Below are positions 8,773 to 18,250 of a DNA stretch of 64,000 nt, in pieces (within the stretch, counting starts at the first letter, position 1; each line of letters starts with the position of its first letter). The DNA is from GCA-2733415 sp964276095 (GTDB taxonomy: Bacteria; Bacteroidota; Bacteroidia; Flavobacteriales; Flavobacteriaceae): positions 62,001 to 126,000 of the forward strand of contig CAXYDR010000003.1 of NCBI GenBank assembly GCA_964276095.1. Reading direction: 5' to 3'. The position numbers and the translations under genes are program-made. The notes under the pieces were generated by a model. The model was not told the origin of the DNA. It made no database searches and was given only the letters and a program-made list of their open reading frames with translations.

Positions 8773-8938
8773 GCAAAATAGAATATTAAAACTAATATAA
8801 TTGGCACATTGTTAAACTAACTTACAAATTAATCATGTTACTATTGCTTATAACTTTACTAAAATACATCACGAATTTCATCGTTTATCTTGTAAACTTT
8901 TTGTAATATTAAACGTCGAAAAAACGAACTAACTTTAA

Positions 8939-9349
8939 ATGAAAAACTACTATATGAAAAACCATTTTGACATCATTAAAGACTATTTAATCGAATTAAA
9001 CTATAGCATTACTCATGAAAACAAAAGTGATGGTATACTAATGGTTCAAAAAGAAAGTGATGGTATTAAAAACCTAATTTTAGGTGTTGCAGATCCAATA
9101 CTTATTATGGAGCAATACATTTTCAAAATTAACAATGCCTCGGAAGGAATATTCAAACAATTATTACAGAAAAACAGAGATATTATTCACGGAGCATTTA
9201 CGCTTGACGAAACTGGGGAGAAAGTAATTTTTAGAGACACCTTGCAGTTAGAAAACTTAGATTTAAACGAATTTGAAGGATCTATAAATTCTTTAAGCTT
9301 ATTATTAAGTGAATACTCTGAGCAGATTATAGAATTTTCGAAATACTAA
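8939..9349 (+). CDS. YjfI/YbjN-like small protein, first gene of the PspA cluster
   Basis: This is a soluble alpha/beta protein of 136 residues. Its pattern (an N-terminal helix HFDIIKDYLIELNYSI, a beta-meander ending near GVADPILIMEQYIFKI, then a long helical C-terminus) resembles the type III chaperone-like YbjN/DUF2170 fold. E. coli YjfI occupies the same position, directly upstream of the PspA paralogue YjfJ. The match is by fold pattern and context, not by diagnostic motif. It starts the plus-strand cluster and is 62 nt upstream of pspA. An adaptor or chaperone role for PspA or the downstream ATPase is an inference. Confidence 0.6.
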   Translation: MKNYYMKNHFDIIKDYLIELNYSITHENKSDGILMVQKESDGIKNLILGVADPILIMEQYIFKINNASEGIFKQLLQKNRDIIHGAFTLDETGEKVIFRDTLQLENLDLNEFEGSINSLSLLLSEYSEQIIEFSKY

Positions 9350-9411
9350 TTATACAACCAACTATTTCTAAGGACAGAAATAAACTACAAACAATTAAAA
9401 CAAACAATATC

Positions 9412-10131
9412 ATGAACATATTTAAAAGATTATTTAGCATAGGAAAAGCAGAAGCACATTCAGCAATTGACAAAATGGAAGATCCTATTAAATTAACAGA
9501 GCAAGGAATTAGAGATATGAAACAAGACCTGGATAAGAGTCTTGAATCATTAGCTCAAGTAAAAGCAATGGCAATTAGAGCTGCTAATGACAAAGAAGAA
9601 TACGCTTTAAAAGCTGAAGATTACCAAAATAAAGCGATGTTAATTCTTAAAAAAGCTCAAAAAGGGGAACTAAAAGCAGAAGACGCTGATCGTTTAGCAA
9701 AAGAAGCTTTAATTAAGAAAGACGAAAGCAGCAAAAATGCAGCTAGAACTAGCGCTGAATCAGAAAAATTCAATATTTCTGTAGCACAGTTAGAGAAAAA
9801 TGTAAACAACATAAAATCTAACATTAGCAAATGGGAAAATGAATTAAAAACTTTAAAAGCTAGAGTTAAAGTAAGTAATGCTACTAAAAACTTAAATAAG
9901 CAAATGGCAGAAATTGACAGCTCAAGTACTGTTAGCTTGTTAGAGCGTATGAAAGAAAAAGTAGAGCAAGACGAAGCTTTGGCTGAAGCTTACGGTGATA
10001 TTGCAAACGACTCAAAAAGTATTGATGACGAATTGAATGCTGCTATTGATACTACCGAAGTAAGTGCTGATAGTGATTTAGAAAAACTTAAAAAGCAATT
10101 AGGTATGAGTGATGATTCTAAGGAATCATAA
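9412..10131 (+). CDS. PspA/IM30 family membrane-stress protein (YjfJ-like)
   Basis: This 239-residue protein is almost entirely coiled coil. PspA/IM30 proteins are ESCRT-III-like and bind and stabilise stressed membranes. The N-terminal amphipathic segment MNIFKRLFSIGKAEAH and the following MEDPIKLTEQGIRDMKQDL match the canonical family start. The C-terminal region is acidic and ends DLEKLKKQLGMSDDSKES. There is no PspF, PspB or PspC gene beside it, so regulation must differ from the E. coli psp operon. Neighbours (an upstream YjfI-like gene and downstream NfeD/flotillin, DUF4178 and DUF350 genes) match the YjfJ-type PspA context. Confidence 0.92.
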   Translation: MNIFKRLFSIGKAEAHSAIDKMEDPIKLTEQGIRDMKQDLDKSLESLAQVKAMAIRAANDKEEYALKAEDYQNKAMLILKKAQKGELKAEDADRLAKEALIKKDESSKNAARTSAESEKFNISVAQLEKNVNNIKSNISKWENELKTLKARVKVSNATKNLNKQMAEIDSSSTVSLLERMKEKVEQDEALAEAYGDIANDSKSIDDELNAAIDTTEVSADSDLEKLKKQLGMSDDSKES

Positions 10132-10159
10132 AATATTTAATAACAACTAACTATAATAC

Positions 10160-10879
10160 ATGAACGGACTAACTGACATATTTTTTTCATCGGTTAACAT
10201 GCCATTAACGATATTACTAATCATTCTATTTTTATATTGGATACTAACCATGTTATCAGGTTTAGATTTCGATTTAGACTTTGATGTGGAAGTTGACCTT
10301 GATGTAGACGTGGATATTGATACCGATGCAACTTTAGACTCTGGGAAAATTTCTTTTGATGATTTTGCAAATGCAGAAGTAAAGAAAGAGAATATCCTTC
10401 CTAACAGAAAAAGGGATTTAAAATGGTGGCAAATAATATTAGTGTACTTCAATTTTGTTGAATTACCATTTATGTTCACATTTACATTTTGGATTTTATG
10501 TTGGTGGTTTTTAACTGTCTTTTTCACAAACTTCACCCACAGTTATGACAACAGTTTTGGGTTTATTATATTCTTTATAGCAATAATACCTTCATTATTT
10601 TTAACAAAAATACTAACAACACCTTTCAAAGGTTTTTTTAAAAACTTCAGTAAAAAAGGTGAGGAATCATTGGACTTATTAGGACGACGAGGTACTCTTT
10701 TATCTAACCTATCCGGAGATAAATTAGGATCAATAAAATTAACTGTTGACTCAAGTCCTATTAATGTTTACGCAAAATCTCTTAATGGAGAGAAAATCAA
10801 TTCAGGTCAGGATGTTTTGATTATTAAAGAATCCCCTGATAAAAAATATTATTTCATTCAATCTTATAAAACTAACTAA
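10160..10879 (+). CDS. YqiJ/NfeD-like membrane protein with C-terminal OB fold
   Basis: This 239-residue protein has an N-terminal membrane segment (about 15-33), a strikingly acidic linker of alternating Asp and hydrophobic residues (about 36-60, for example DFDLDFDVEVDLDVDVDID), two or three further membrane segments (about 90-155), and a C-terminal OB-like beta domain (about 170-235) around LDLLGRRGTLLSNLSG. This layout is that of E. coli YqiJ, the partner of the flotillin YqiK. NfeD-type proteins are encoded beside SPFH proteins almost universally. The flotillin gene starts 3 nt after its stop. Confidence 0.8.
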   Translation: MNGLTDIFFSSVNMPLTILLIILFLYWILTMLSGLDFDLDFDVEVDLDVDVDIDTDATLDSGKISFDDFANAEVKKENILPNRKRDLKWWQIILVYFNFVELPFMFTFTFWILCWWFLTVFFTNFTHSYDNSFGFIIFFIAIIPSLFLTKILTTPFKGFFKNFSKKGEESLDLLGRRGTLLSNLSGDKLGSIKLTVDSSPINVYAKSLNGEKINSGQDVLIIKESPDKKYYFIQSYKTN

Positions 10880-10882
10880 TTT

Positions 10883-12991
10883 ATGGACACATTAAGCTTA
10901 GGAGCTCAAATAGCAATTTATTTTGTTGTGGGTATTATATTTTTATTTATTGTTTTCATTGCAATCATTGCAATGTTTTACAAGAAAATTGCTCAGGGAC
11001 AAGCCTTAGTAAAAACTGGTTTCGGAGGTACAGCTGTAGCTTTTGATAAAGGAATGTATGTAATACCAGTATTACACAAAGTAGAAATCATGGATATCTC
11101 GGTTAAAAAGATAGAAATCGAGCGTATCTCTTCAGATGGATTAATTTGTAAAGACAACATGAGAGCTGACATTAAAGTAGCTTTCTTTGTTCGAGTAAAC
11201 AAATCTAGAGATGCTATTATAGAAGTAGCACAAACTATTGGTTGCGAAAGAGCATCTCATATATCTACTTTAAACGAATTATTTGAAGCTAAATTTTCAG
11301 AAGGATTAAAAACTGTTGGTAAGCAATTTGAATTTATTGAATTATACGAATCTAGAAGTGAATTTAGAGATAAAATTATCTCAGAAATAGGAAGAGATTT
11401 AAACGGATACACATTAGAAGATTGTGCCATTGATTACCTGGAACAAACTGATATCGATCATCTAAAAGCGGATAATATTTTAGATGCTGAAGGAATCAAA
11501 AAAATTACTGAATTAACTGCAGCACAAAACGTAAAATCAAACTTGATTAAGCGTGATGAAGAGAAAACTATCCGTAAGCAAGATGTTGAAGCTCGTGAAG
11601 CAATCTTAGAATTAGACAAGCAATTGGCTGAGAAAGAAGAACAACAAAAAAGAGAGATTGCTAATATCATGTCACGTGAAGAAGCTGAGACTTTAAAAGT
11701 TGCGGAAGAAGAACGTTTAAAATCAGAATCGGCTCGTATATCTACAGAAGAGAAATTACAAATTGCAGAGGAAAACAAACAGCGTCAAGTAATTGTTGCT
11801 GCTAAAAACAAGGAACGTACTGATGCTGTTGAAGCAGAACGCGTATTAAAAGATCGTGATTTAGAAGCTACTGAACGTGAAAGAGTTGTTACGCTTGCTC
11901 AAATTGAGAAAGAAAAGGCAGTAGAAATTGAGAAGAAAAATATCCAAGATGTTATTCGTGATCGAGTTACTTTAGAAAAAGGAGTAGTTGAAGAACAAGA
12001 AAACATGAAAGATATACAAGCTTTCAAAGGAGCTGATCGTGAAAAACAAGTTGCTATTACCTTAGCTGAAAAATCTGCTGAAGAGCATTTAATTAAGCGT
12101 ATTAAAATGGCAGAGGCTGAAAAAGAAGCTGCTAAGCAAAAAGCTGAAGAAATTAATATTGAAGCTCAAGCTCATAAAGAAGCATCTGTAAAAGAAGCTG
12201 AAGCGCGTAAAGTATTAGCGGAAGCAAAAGCAAAAGAAGAAGCTACTATGGGTATGTCTGAAGCACAAGTTATTCATGCTAAAGCTGAAGCTGAAGAGAA
12301 AAAGGGATTAGTTGAAGCAATCATAATTGAAAAAACTGCTATTGCTGAGGCTGCAGGAATTGAAGCGAAAGCAACTGCTTTAAAAGCTCAAGGAATTGCT
12401 GAAGCTGATGTTATTAAAGAGAAAGCACTTGCTCAAGCTGCAGGTGATAAAGAAATCGCATTTGCTGAAGCAGCTGGAATTGAAGAGAAAGCTGAAGCAA
12501 TGAAGAAGTTAGACGGTGTTGGAAAAGATCACGAAGAGTTCAAATTACGTTTAGACAAACAATTACAAGTAGACTTAGCTGAAATCAATATCCAGAAAGA
12601 TATAGCGGATGCTCAAGCGGATGTTATTGGTCAAGCATTGAAATCATCTAATATTGATATTGTTGGTGGTGAAACAATGTTCTTTGATCAAATTATTGGT
12701 CAGATTACAAAATCTAAAGGAATCGATAGATTGGTAAATCATTCTGATAACCTTACTCAAGTTAAAGACGCTATTTTAGGTAGTGACGATGTACAAGGAA
12801 ACTTATTAGGTAAAATAAAAGACTTTGCAACACAATACGGAATTGGTTCTGAAGATATCAAAAACTTAACTATTTCTAAATTGCTATTAGATCTACAATC
12901 TAAAGCAAGCTCTACAGATGAGCAAAACAACTTTGGAAACCTGTTTAACTTAGCGAAAGCTTTAGGATTAGGTGACAAGAAATTGAATTAA
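10883..12991 (+). CDS. Flotillin (YqiK-type SPFH/band 7 protein)
   Basis: This is a 702-residue membrane scaffold. One N-terminal membrane segment (about 9-31) is followed by an SPFH/band 7 domain (about 35-190; ISSDGLICKDNMRADIKVAFFVRV) and a very long charged, Ala/Glu-rich coiled coil (about 200-560) with repeats such as AEAAGIEEKAEA. A C-terminal globular tail (about 560-702) follows. Flotillins oligomerise into membrane microdomains that affect fluidity and recruit membrane-protein complexes. The length and fold order match YqiK. A 130-nt gap holding a large hairpin (12997-13050) follows its stop. Confidence 0.92.
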   Translation: MDTLSLGAQIAIYFVVGIIFLFIVFIAIIAMFYKKIAQGQALVKTGFGGTAVAFDKGMYVIPVLHKVEIMDISVKKIEIERISSDGLICKDNMRADIKVAFFVRVNKSRDAIIEVAQTIGCERASHISTLNELFEAKFSEGLKTVGKQFEFIELYESRSEFRDKIISEIGRDLNGYTLEDCAIDYLEQTDIDHLKADNILDAEGIKKITELTAAQNVKSNLIKRDEEKTIRKQDVEAREAILELDKQLAEKEEQQKREIANIMSREEAETLKVAEEERLKSESARISTEEKLQIAEENKQRQVIVAAKNKERTDAVEAERVLKDRDLEATERERVVTLAQIEKEKAVEIEKKNIQDVIRDRVTLEKGVVEEQENMKDIQAFKGADREKQVAITLAEKSAEEHLIKRIKMAEAEKEAAKQKAEEINIEAQAHKEASVKEAEARKVLAEAKAKEEATMGMSEAQVIHAKAEAEEKKGLVEAIIIEKTAIAEAAGIEAKATALKAQGIAEADVIKEKALAQAAGDKEIAFAEAAGIEEKAEAMKKLDGVGKDHEEFKLRLDKQLQVDLAEINIQKDIADAQADVIGQALKSSNIDIVGGETMFFDQIIGQITKSKGIDRLVNHSDNLTQVKDAILGSDDVQGNLLGKIKDFATQYGIGSEDIKNLTISKLLLDLQSKASSTDEQNNFGNLFNLAKALGLGDKKLN

Positions 12992-12996
12992 AAACT

Positions 12997-13050
12997 ATTT
13001 CGACAAGCTCTGCATGACGAAATAAAACGTCAGAATGAGCTTGTTGAAAT
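12997..13050. repeat. REP-like nested hairpin inside the stress cluster
   Basis: The 14-nt arms ATTTCGACAAGCTC (12997-13010) and GAGCTTGTTGAAAT (13037-13050) are complementary except for one position. The interior contains a second perfect stem, TGACG/CGTCA (13015-13019 and 13028-13032). Similar dispersed elements containing ACAAGCTC/GAGCTTGT are familiar from flavobacterial intergenic regions. It starts 6 nt after the flotillin stop. It could attenuate transcription or protect the 3' end of the upstream mRNA, giving different levels of scaffold genes and downstream genes. Confidence 0.65.
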
Positions 13051-13124
13051 TCTATTACACATAGAGCACTATTCGCTGCGCTTCATTCTTACATTCAGAT
13101 TATTAACTTTAATATTCAGAAATT

Positions 13125-13406
13125 ATGGGATTTGCACAATTTATGGTTAGCTCAATGAAAAGTAATAGTAGAAGACAACAGCGTACACCTTTTGATAAAG
13201 AAAGTATTTATTTATCAAATAGTAAAAAAAATAAAAAGCCTCAATTTAAAAAAGCTACTAAAGAACAGCTTTTGAGAATTAGGAATCGAATGAAAGAAAA
13301 CAATAATGCTTATCAACAAAAATTGGTTGGATATACATGTCTTTCTATTTTATGTGTCAGCATTATTTTATATTTTTCTAATAATATCATTTCATTTATA
13401 TTTTAA
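13125..13406 (+). CDS. Small basic protein with a C-terminal membrane anchor
   Basis: This 93-residue protein is not recognised. It has a Lys/Arg/Gln-rich soluble N-terminal half (including RQQRTPFDKE and KKNKKPQFKK), a short helix rich in Arg and Asn, and one C-terminal hydrophobic segment (about 68-92) with a Cys pair (GYTCLSILCVS). This is a tail-anchor layout with a cytoplasmic positive N-terminus. It is followed after 3 nt by the giant AAA+ ATPase gene, so it may tether that ATPase to the membrane (inference). Confidence 0.65.
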   Translation: MGFAQFMVSSMKSNSRRQQRTPFDKESIYLSNSKKNKKPQFKKATKEQLLRIRNRMKENNNAYQQKLVGYTCLSILCVSIILYFSNNIISFIF

Positions 13407-13409
13407 TAG

Positions 13410-16400
13410 ATGCAAGAACAAACTAACCAACTAGAAGGCGGAACATATGAGATTATCCAGTCTCGTCTTCAAAAACATAAAACTGATTTAGTAGAACGTT
13501 TAAGTAATTTAAATGTTTCGCGAAAAGAAGTATTCGGAGCAGTTGAAACAAAATTGATTGCTAATGACCGAATCAATACCGAAAACTCTTGTATAGCACG
13601 TGATATTGTAGCTTTAGGGAATCAATGTCTTTTCGGATACAACGTTCATTTTGGATTGCGTACTGAAATAAAACTAACTGATGTTTTTAGCATATATACA
13701 TATCAAGACCAGCGTTTTCAACAGCAACCGCTTACCCTAATAAACGATGAGTTATTTATAAGTGACTTTCAAAACTTGTATAAATACTACCGTAATACAT
13801 TCTTTGCTAAGTTTAGTATTATAGGGAATTACCTTTATATGGTTTTCCAGGTAAATGGAAACACTTCTGATATAAAAGCCTTCAAATGGATCATTAAAGG
13901 TCAGTCATTAACATACATTGATAACCGTAGTGATCACGAATTCAAATTTCCTACGCAACACGAATTCAATTGGCAAGAAACCAATTATGACATGCATCGC
14001 AATGGGTCACACCCGCATGTTTCTATTTTAGATAAATTATTTGTAGAGACAATTGGTGGTGATTTGACTATTAAAATTGAAGACAATACTGATGATGGAA
14101 AAGGGATCTATAACGAACCCGTTGAACATAGAGATCAAACCTTAGAAGACGGTAAGTTTTTATTTGCCGATTTAGGAAATCTTACAGTATTAAGTATTAA
14201 ACCATACCAAGAAGATGCACGTTACTTTGTTTACAATCATAAAGTACAACAGGTAGAACGCATACAAAGTATTCAAGATACTGCCGTACTCCTACCCGAT
14301 AATCACGGATTAATTTTCCCTGATGGATATTACCTGCAAACAGGTGAGTTTAAAAAGTTTGAGAAGAGTATTGAGCAAGTAAAATTTCAGCAGAAAATTG
14401 CTTCACCTAACGGAGAAGATTACTTGTACGTATTCTATGAAGAAGGAAAAGGTGATTATGTGTTAATGACCTACAACATCATAGAGCAACGAATAAACAC
14501 ACCTATTATTTGTAATGGGTTTACAGTTCTAGAAAATGGAGAATTGTGCTATTTTAAAGCTGAAGACGATGCTACCAAACATCATGTAGTTCAAATTTGG
14601 CAAACACCATTTTCTAAAACGATACAAGTATCCAATACACACAGTGATTCGTTACTGTATAAAATTGGAAATAAAGACATCGTAAAAGCTATGGCTGAAT
14701 GTCAGGAGCTAATTACGCTGTTAAACAAAGAAGATAATTACGACGGTTTGTATGATGACATCAGCAAGCAGGCTACCGATGTATTAGATTCTTATTATTG
14801 GATTAACGAGACAGATACGGCAAGTTTAGATGTTCCTCTTACGGAATTAAAGACGACTGCTAATGCTGCTATTGATGAATTTGAAAAAGTAGTTCAACTA
14901 AAAAAGGCAGCTACTAACGAAACCGCTAAAGTTGAACAAGATATTTCAGAGTTATTCGATAAAATAAAACACAGTAGTTTTAAATCTATTGATGATTTTG
15001 TTGAAGTATTAACTAGACTTAGAGGTGCTCAAGGAGCAACTATTAGTTTAAAAGATATTCGCTACACCAATACCTCTCGTATTGAAGAGATATCAGCTGA
15101 AATAAGTAAACAAACTGAGCGTATTTCAAGAAGATGTGTTAGCTTTCTATTAGATGAAAAAGCACTACTTCCCTATCATAACAGATTAGCAGAAAAAGCT
15201 TCAGCATTAGAAAACATAAAAAAGGTAGTTGATGCAAAAGAGTTAGAAGGAGATATTAATCAAATTAGCACTGATTTAGAAATGCTAATTGATATTGTAA
15301 ACAATCTTCAAATAGATGACACTTCTCACTCAACAGCTATCATTGATACCATTTCATTATTGTTTGCTGAAATTAATCAGCTTAAGGCAGGTTTAAAAAG
15401 AAAAGCAAAGAGTTTAAATGAATCAGAGAGTAAAGCCGATTTTATCGCACAGTTAAAGTTATTCGATCAAAGTATTATCAACTTCATTGATATTGCTAAT
15501 ACTGCTGAAAAGTGTGATGAATACTTAACTAAACTTTCTGTTCAACTAGAAGAATTAGAAGGTAAATTCGCTGATTTTGATGAGTACATTTCTCAAATCA
15601 TTGAAAAAAGAGAGGAAGTATATGCCGCTTTTGAAACTCGTAAAAATGCTATTGTAGAAGCTAAAAATAAAAAAGCTATTACACTACAAAGTGCTGCCGA
15701 ACGAATTTTAGGAAGCATCAGTAAAAAGGCTGCTACTTTCAGAAACGCCGAAGAAATAAACGGATATTTTGCTTCCGATTTAATGGTAAGTAAAATCCAG
15801 AGTATCATCAAGCAGTTAAAAGGAATTGATGAAATTGGTAAAGCAGAAACTTTAGAATCGAATTTAAAATCTTCTAAAGAAGAGACGGTACGTAAACTAA
15901 AAGATAAATTAGATTTATACGAGGACGGTGATAATGTCATCAAACTTGGTAAACATAAATTTGGAGTAAACAAACAACCTTTAGACCTCAACATTGTTGC
16001 TAAAAAAGATGCTTTATATTTCCACTTAACAGGAACTGATTTCTATGAAAAGATAGACAATGAAGTATTAAATACGTCGCAACATATCTGGAATCAAGAA
16101 TTAATTTCTGAAAATAAAGAAGTGTATCGCTCTGAATATTTAGCGTATAAAATATATCAGTCTGAAGGTGTAAAGAAACTATCACTTTTAAATGCTGATG
16201 ATTTAACTGCTTTAGTAAAAAAGAAAAGTAGTGAGAATTATGCTGAAGGGTATGTAAAAGGTGTTCATGACGAGGACGCTATTACTATTTTAACAACTCT
16301 GATAAAAACTGAAGAGAACTTAGGATTACTTAAATACACTCCAGGTACTAGAGCTTATGCTCAATTTTTCTGGAATAGTTTAGATACTACAGAAAAAGAG

Positions 16401-18245
16401 AACTTAAATACACAAATTAAAGCTTCCGGTAGTGTATTGGCTATTTTTCCAGATTCTGATCAATATGAATTTGTTATCGAAGAAATAGTTGTTCTAATAA
16501 TTCCTTTTCTACAAGAATGGAATAGTGACTGTAATGCAAATGCTATTGCTAATTATTTATTTAGAGAATTATATAGCGATGATGAATTTTGCATGAGTTC
16601 GAAAGCTATCGAATTAAAAGAAGAATTTCAAGGATACTTAAAAACCAATAACGGTTTACAAACTTTTGAAAAAAGTATTGCTTCGTTATCTAATCTTAAG
16701 GAGCAAGTTGCTTTAGTTAGCCAATGGTTACATTCATATAATCAAGATGATTCATTTTATCATCAAGAAACTATTGCATTGTTATTACTTAATTCGGTAA
16801 TACTTAAAAAAGTAAATCATATTAATGCAATTGAAAACATAGCTACTTTAAAAGGAAGTCATGGAGTTATTGAAGGGAATGATTATTCGTTTAATTATCA
16901 TCATTTCGTCCATAAATTAGAGCAATACAATAACAAAGTTATTCAAGATTTCATAGCTTATAAAACGGCTAAAAAAGAATTAACTGAAACACAAAAAGAC
17001 AGTTTAAAACTAGAAGAATTCAAACCAAAAGTATTGTCTTCTTTTGTACGTAATAAACTAATCGATCAAGTGTATTTACCATTGTTTGGAGATAATTTAT
17101 CGAAACAATTAGGAACTGTTGGAGAAAACAAACGTACTGACCGTATGGGAATGTTGTTGCTTATCTCTCCTCCTGGTTATGGTAAAACTACTTTGATGGA
17201 ATACATTTCTGAACGTTTAGGATTAATTTTCATGAAGATTAACGGTCCGGCTATCGGTCATGATATCACTTCAGTAGATCCTATGTCGGCTAATAATTCT
17301 GCCACAAGACAAGAGTTAGAGAAACTAAACTTAGCTTTTGAAATGGGGAATAATGTGATGTTATATTTAGATGATATTCAACACTGCAACCCAGAGTTTT
17401 TACAGAAATTTATTTCATTAGCAGATGGACAGCGTAAAATAGAAGGAGTTTATAATGGTGTAACTAAAACTTACGATTTTAGAGATAAGAAATTCTGTGT
17501 AATTATGGCAGGTAACCCGTATACAGAAAGCGGTGACAAGTTCCGAATTCCTGATATGTTAGCCAACCGTGCTGACATTTATAATTTAGGAGATGTTATT
17601 GGTGATTCTGCCGATTTATTCAAATTAAGTTTAATTGAAAACGCTTTAACTTCAAACGATTTACTACGCCAATTGAGCAGCAAAAACTTTGATGATATTT
17701 ATACTATTATAAATCATATAGAACAAGGTGGTGAAGGAACTTTAGACTTAAAAGGAAATCATACCAAACAAGAAGTACAAGATTATATTTCGGTACTTGA
17801 AAAAGTATTGAGAATTCGTAACGATGTCTTAAGTGTTAACCAGCAATATATAAAATCTGCTGCTATGGAAGACGCGTATAGAACTGAACCTTCATTTAAG
17901 CTACAAGGATCATATCGTGATATGAATAAGTTAGTAGCGAAAGTTGTTCCTATTATGAATGATAAGGAATTAACTACACTCCTATTATCGCATTATGAAA
18001 GTGAATCTCAGACTTTAACGAGTGCTGCAGAAGCGAATTTATTGAAATATAAAGAGCTATCAAGCAATTTATCTGAAGATGAATTACAGCGTTGGGAAAT
18101 CATAAAAACAACATTTGTGAAAAATAACAAGCTAAAAGGTTTCGGAAACCAAAATGAAATGGCTCAAGTACTAAATCAGTTGATGCAATTCTCAGATAAT
18201 TTGGAAGGGATCAAAGAAGTATTGTCTAAAGGGTTTGAAAAGTAA
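13410..18245 (+). CDS. Giant DUF3686-AAA+ ATPase (1611 residues)
   Basis: The N-terminal region (1-460) has a beta-rich, propeller-like pattern and matches the family often labelled DNA repair ATPase (DUF3686), although nothing here shows a link to DNA. A long coiled coil follows (about 470-860), then a helical middle region and a C-terminal MoxR-like AAA+ domain (about 1210-1480). The Walker A motif SPPGYGKTT lies near residue 1254, Walker B MLYLDDIQ near 1317, and a sensor-1 type strand FCVIMAGNP near 1365. AAA+ machines of this type remodel partner proteins. Sitting among PspA, flotillin and channel genes, it is likely to act on membrane-associated partners; ATPases are also known to team with PspA in the classic psp system (PspF). 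It is 5 nt upstream of the next gene. Confidence 0.8.
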   Translation: MQEQTNQLEGGTYEIIQSRLQKHKTDLVERLSNLNVSRKEVFGAVETKLIANDRINTENSCIARDIVALGNQCLFGYNVHFGLRTEIKLTDVFSIYTYQDQRFQQQPLTLINDELFISDFQNLYKYYRNTFFAKFSIIGNYLYMVFQVNGNTSDIKAFKWIIKGQSLTYIDNRSDHEFKFPTQHEFNWQETNYDMHRNGSHPHVSILDKLFVETIGGDLTIKIEDNTDDGKGIYNEPVEHRDQTLEDGKFLFADLGNLTVLSIKPYQEDARYFVYNHKVQQVERIQSIQDTAVLLPDNHGLIFPDGYYLQTGEFKKFEKSIEQVKFQQKIASPNGEDYLYVFYEEGKGDYVLMTYNIIEQRINTPIICNGFTVLENGELCYFKAEDDATKHHVVQIWQTPFSKTIQVSNTHSDSLLYKIGNKDIVKAMAECQELITLLNKEDNYDGLYDDISKQATDVLDSYYWINETDTASLDVPLTELKTTANAAIDEFEKVVQLKKAATNETAKVEQDISELFDKIKHSSFKSIDDFVEVLTRLRGAQGATISLKDIRYTNTSRIEEISAEISKQTERISRRCVSFLLDEKALLPYHNRLAEKASALENIKKVVDAKELEGDINQISTDLEMLIDIVNNLQIDDTSHSTAIIDTISLLFAEINQLKAGLKRKAKSLNESESKADFIAQLKLFDQSIINFIDIANTAEKCDEYLTKLSVQLEELEGKFADFDEYISQIIEKREEVYAAFETRKNAIVEAKNKKAITLQSAAERILGSISKKAATFRNAEEINGYFASDLMVSKIQSIIKQLKGIDEIGKAETLESNLKSSKEETVRKLKDKLDLYEDGDNVIKLGKHKFGVNKQPLDLNIVAKKDALYFHLTGTDFYEKIDNEVLNTSQHIWNQELISENKEVYRSEYLAYKIYQSEGVKKLSLLNADDLTALVKKKSSENYAEGYVKGVHDEDAITILTTLIKTEENLGLLKYTPGTRAYAQFFWNSLDTTEKENLNTQIKASGSVLAIFPDSDQYEFVIEEIVVLIIPFLQEWNSDCNANAIANYLFRELYSDDEFCMSSKAIELKEEFQGYLKTNNGLQTFEKSIASLSNLKEQVALVSQWLHSYNQDDSFYHQETIALLLLNSVILKKVNHINAIENIATLKGSHGVIEGNDYSFNYHHFVHKLEQYNNKVIQDFIAYKTAKKELTETQKDSLKLEEFKPKVLSSFVRNKLIDQVYLPLFGDNLSKQLGTVGENKRTDRMGMLLLISPPGYGKTTLMEYISERLGLIFMKINGPAIGHDITSVDPMSANNSATRQELEKLNLAFEMGNNVMLYLDDIQHCNPEFLQKFISLADGQRKIEGVYNGVTKTYDFRDKKFCVIMAGNPYTESGDKFRIPDMLANRADIYNLGDVIGDSADLFKLSLIENALTSNDLLRQLSSKNFDDIYTIINHIEQGGEGTLDLKGNHTKQEVQDYISVLEKVLRIRNDVLSVNQQYIKSAAMEDAYRTEPSFKLQGSYRDMNKLVAKVVPIMNDKELTTLLLSHYESESQTLTSAAEANLLKYKELSSNLSEDELQRWEIIKTTFVKNNKLKGFGNQNEMAQVLNQLMQFSDNLEGIKEVLSKGFEK

Positions 18246-18250
18246 TAAGT

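Noticed and set aside
11458..11778. Antisense frame inside the flotillin coiled coil
   Set aside because: Regular Glu/Lys/Ala codons create long open complements; no start context and no family.
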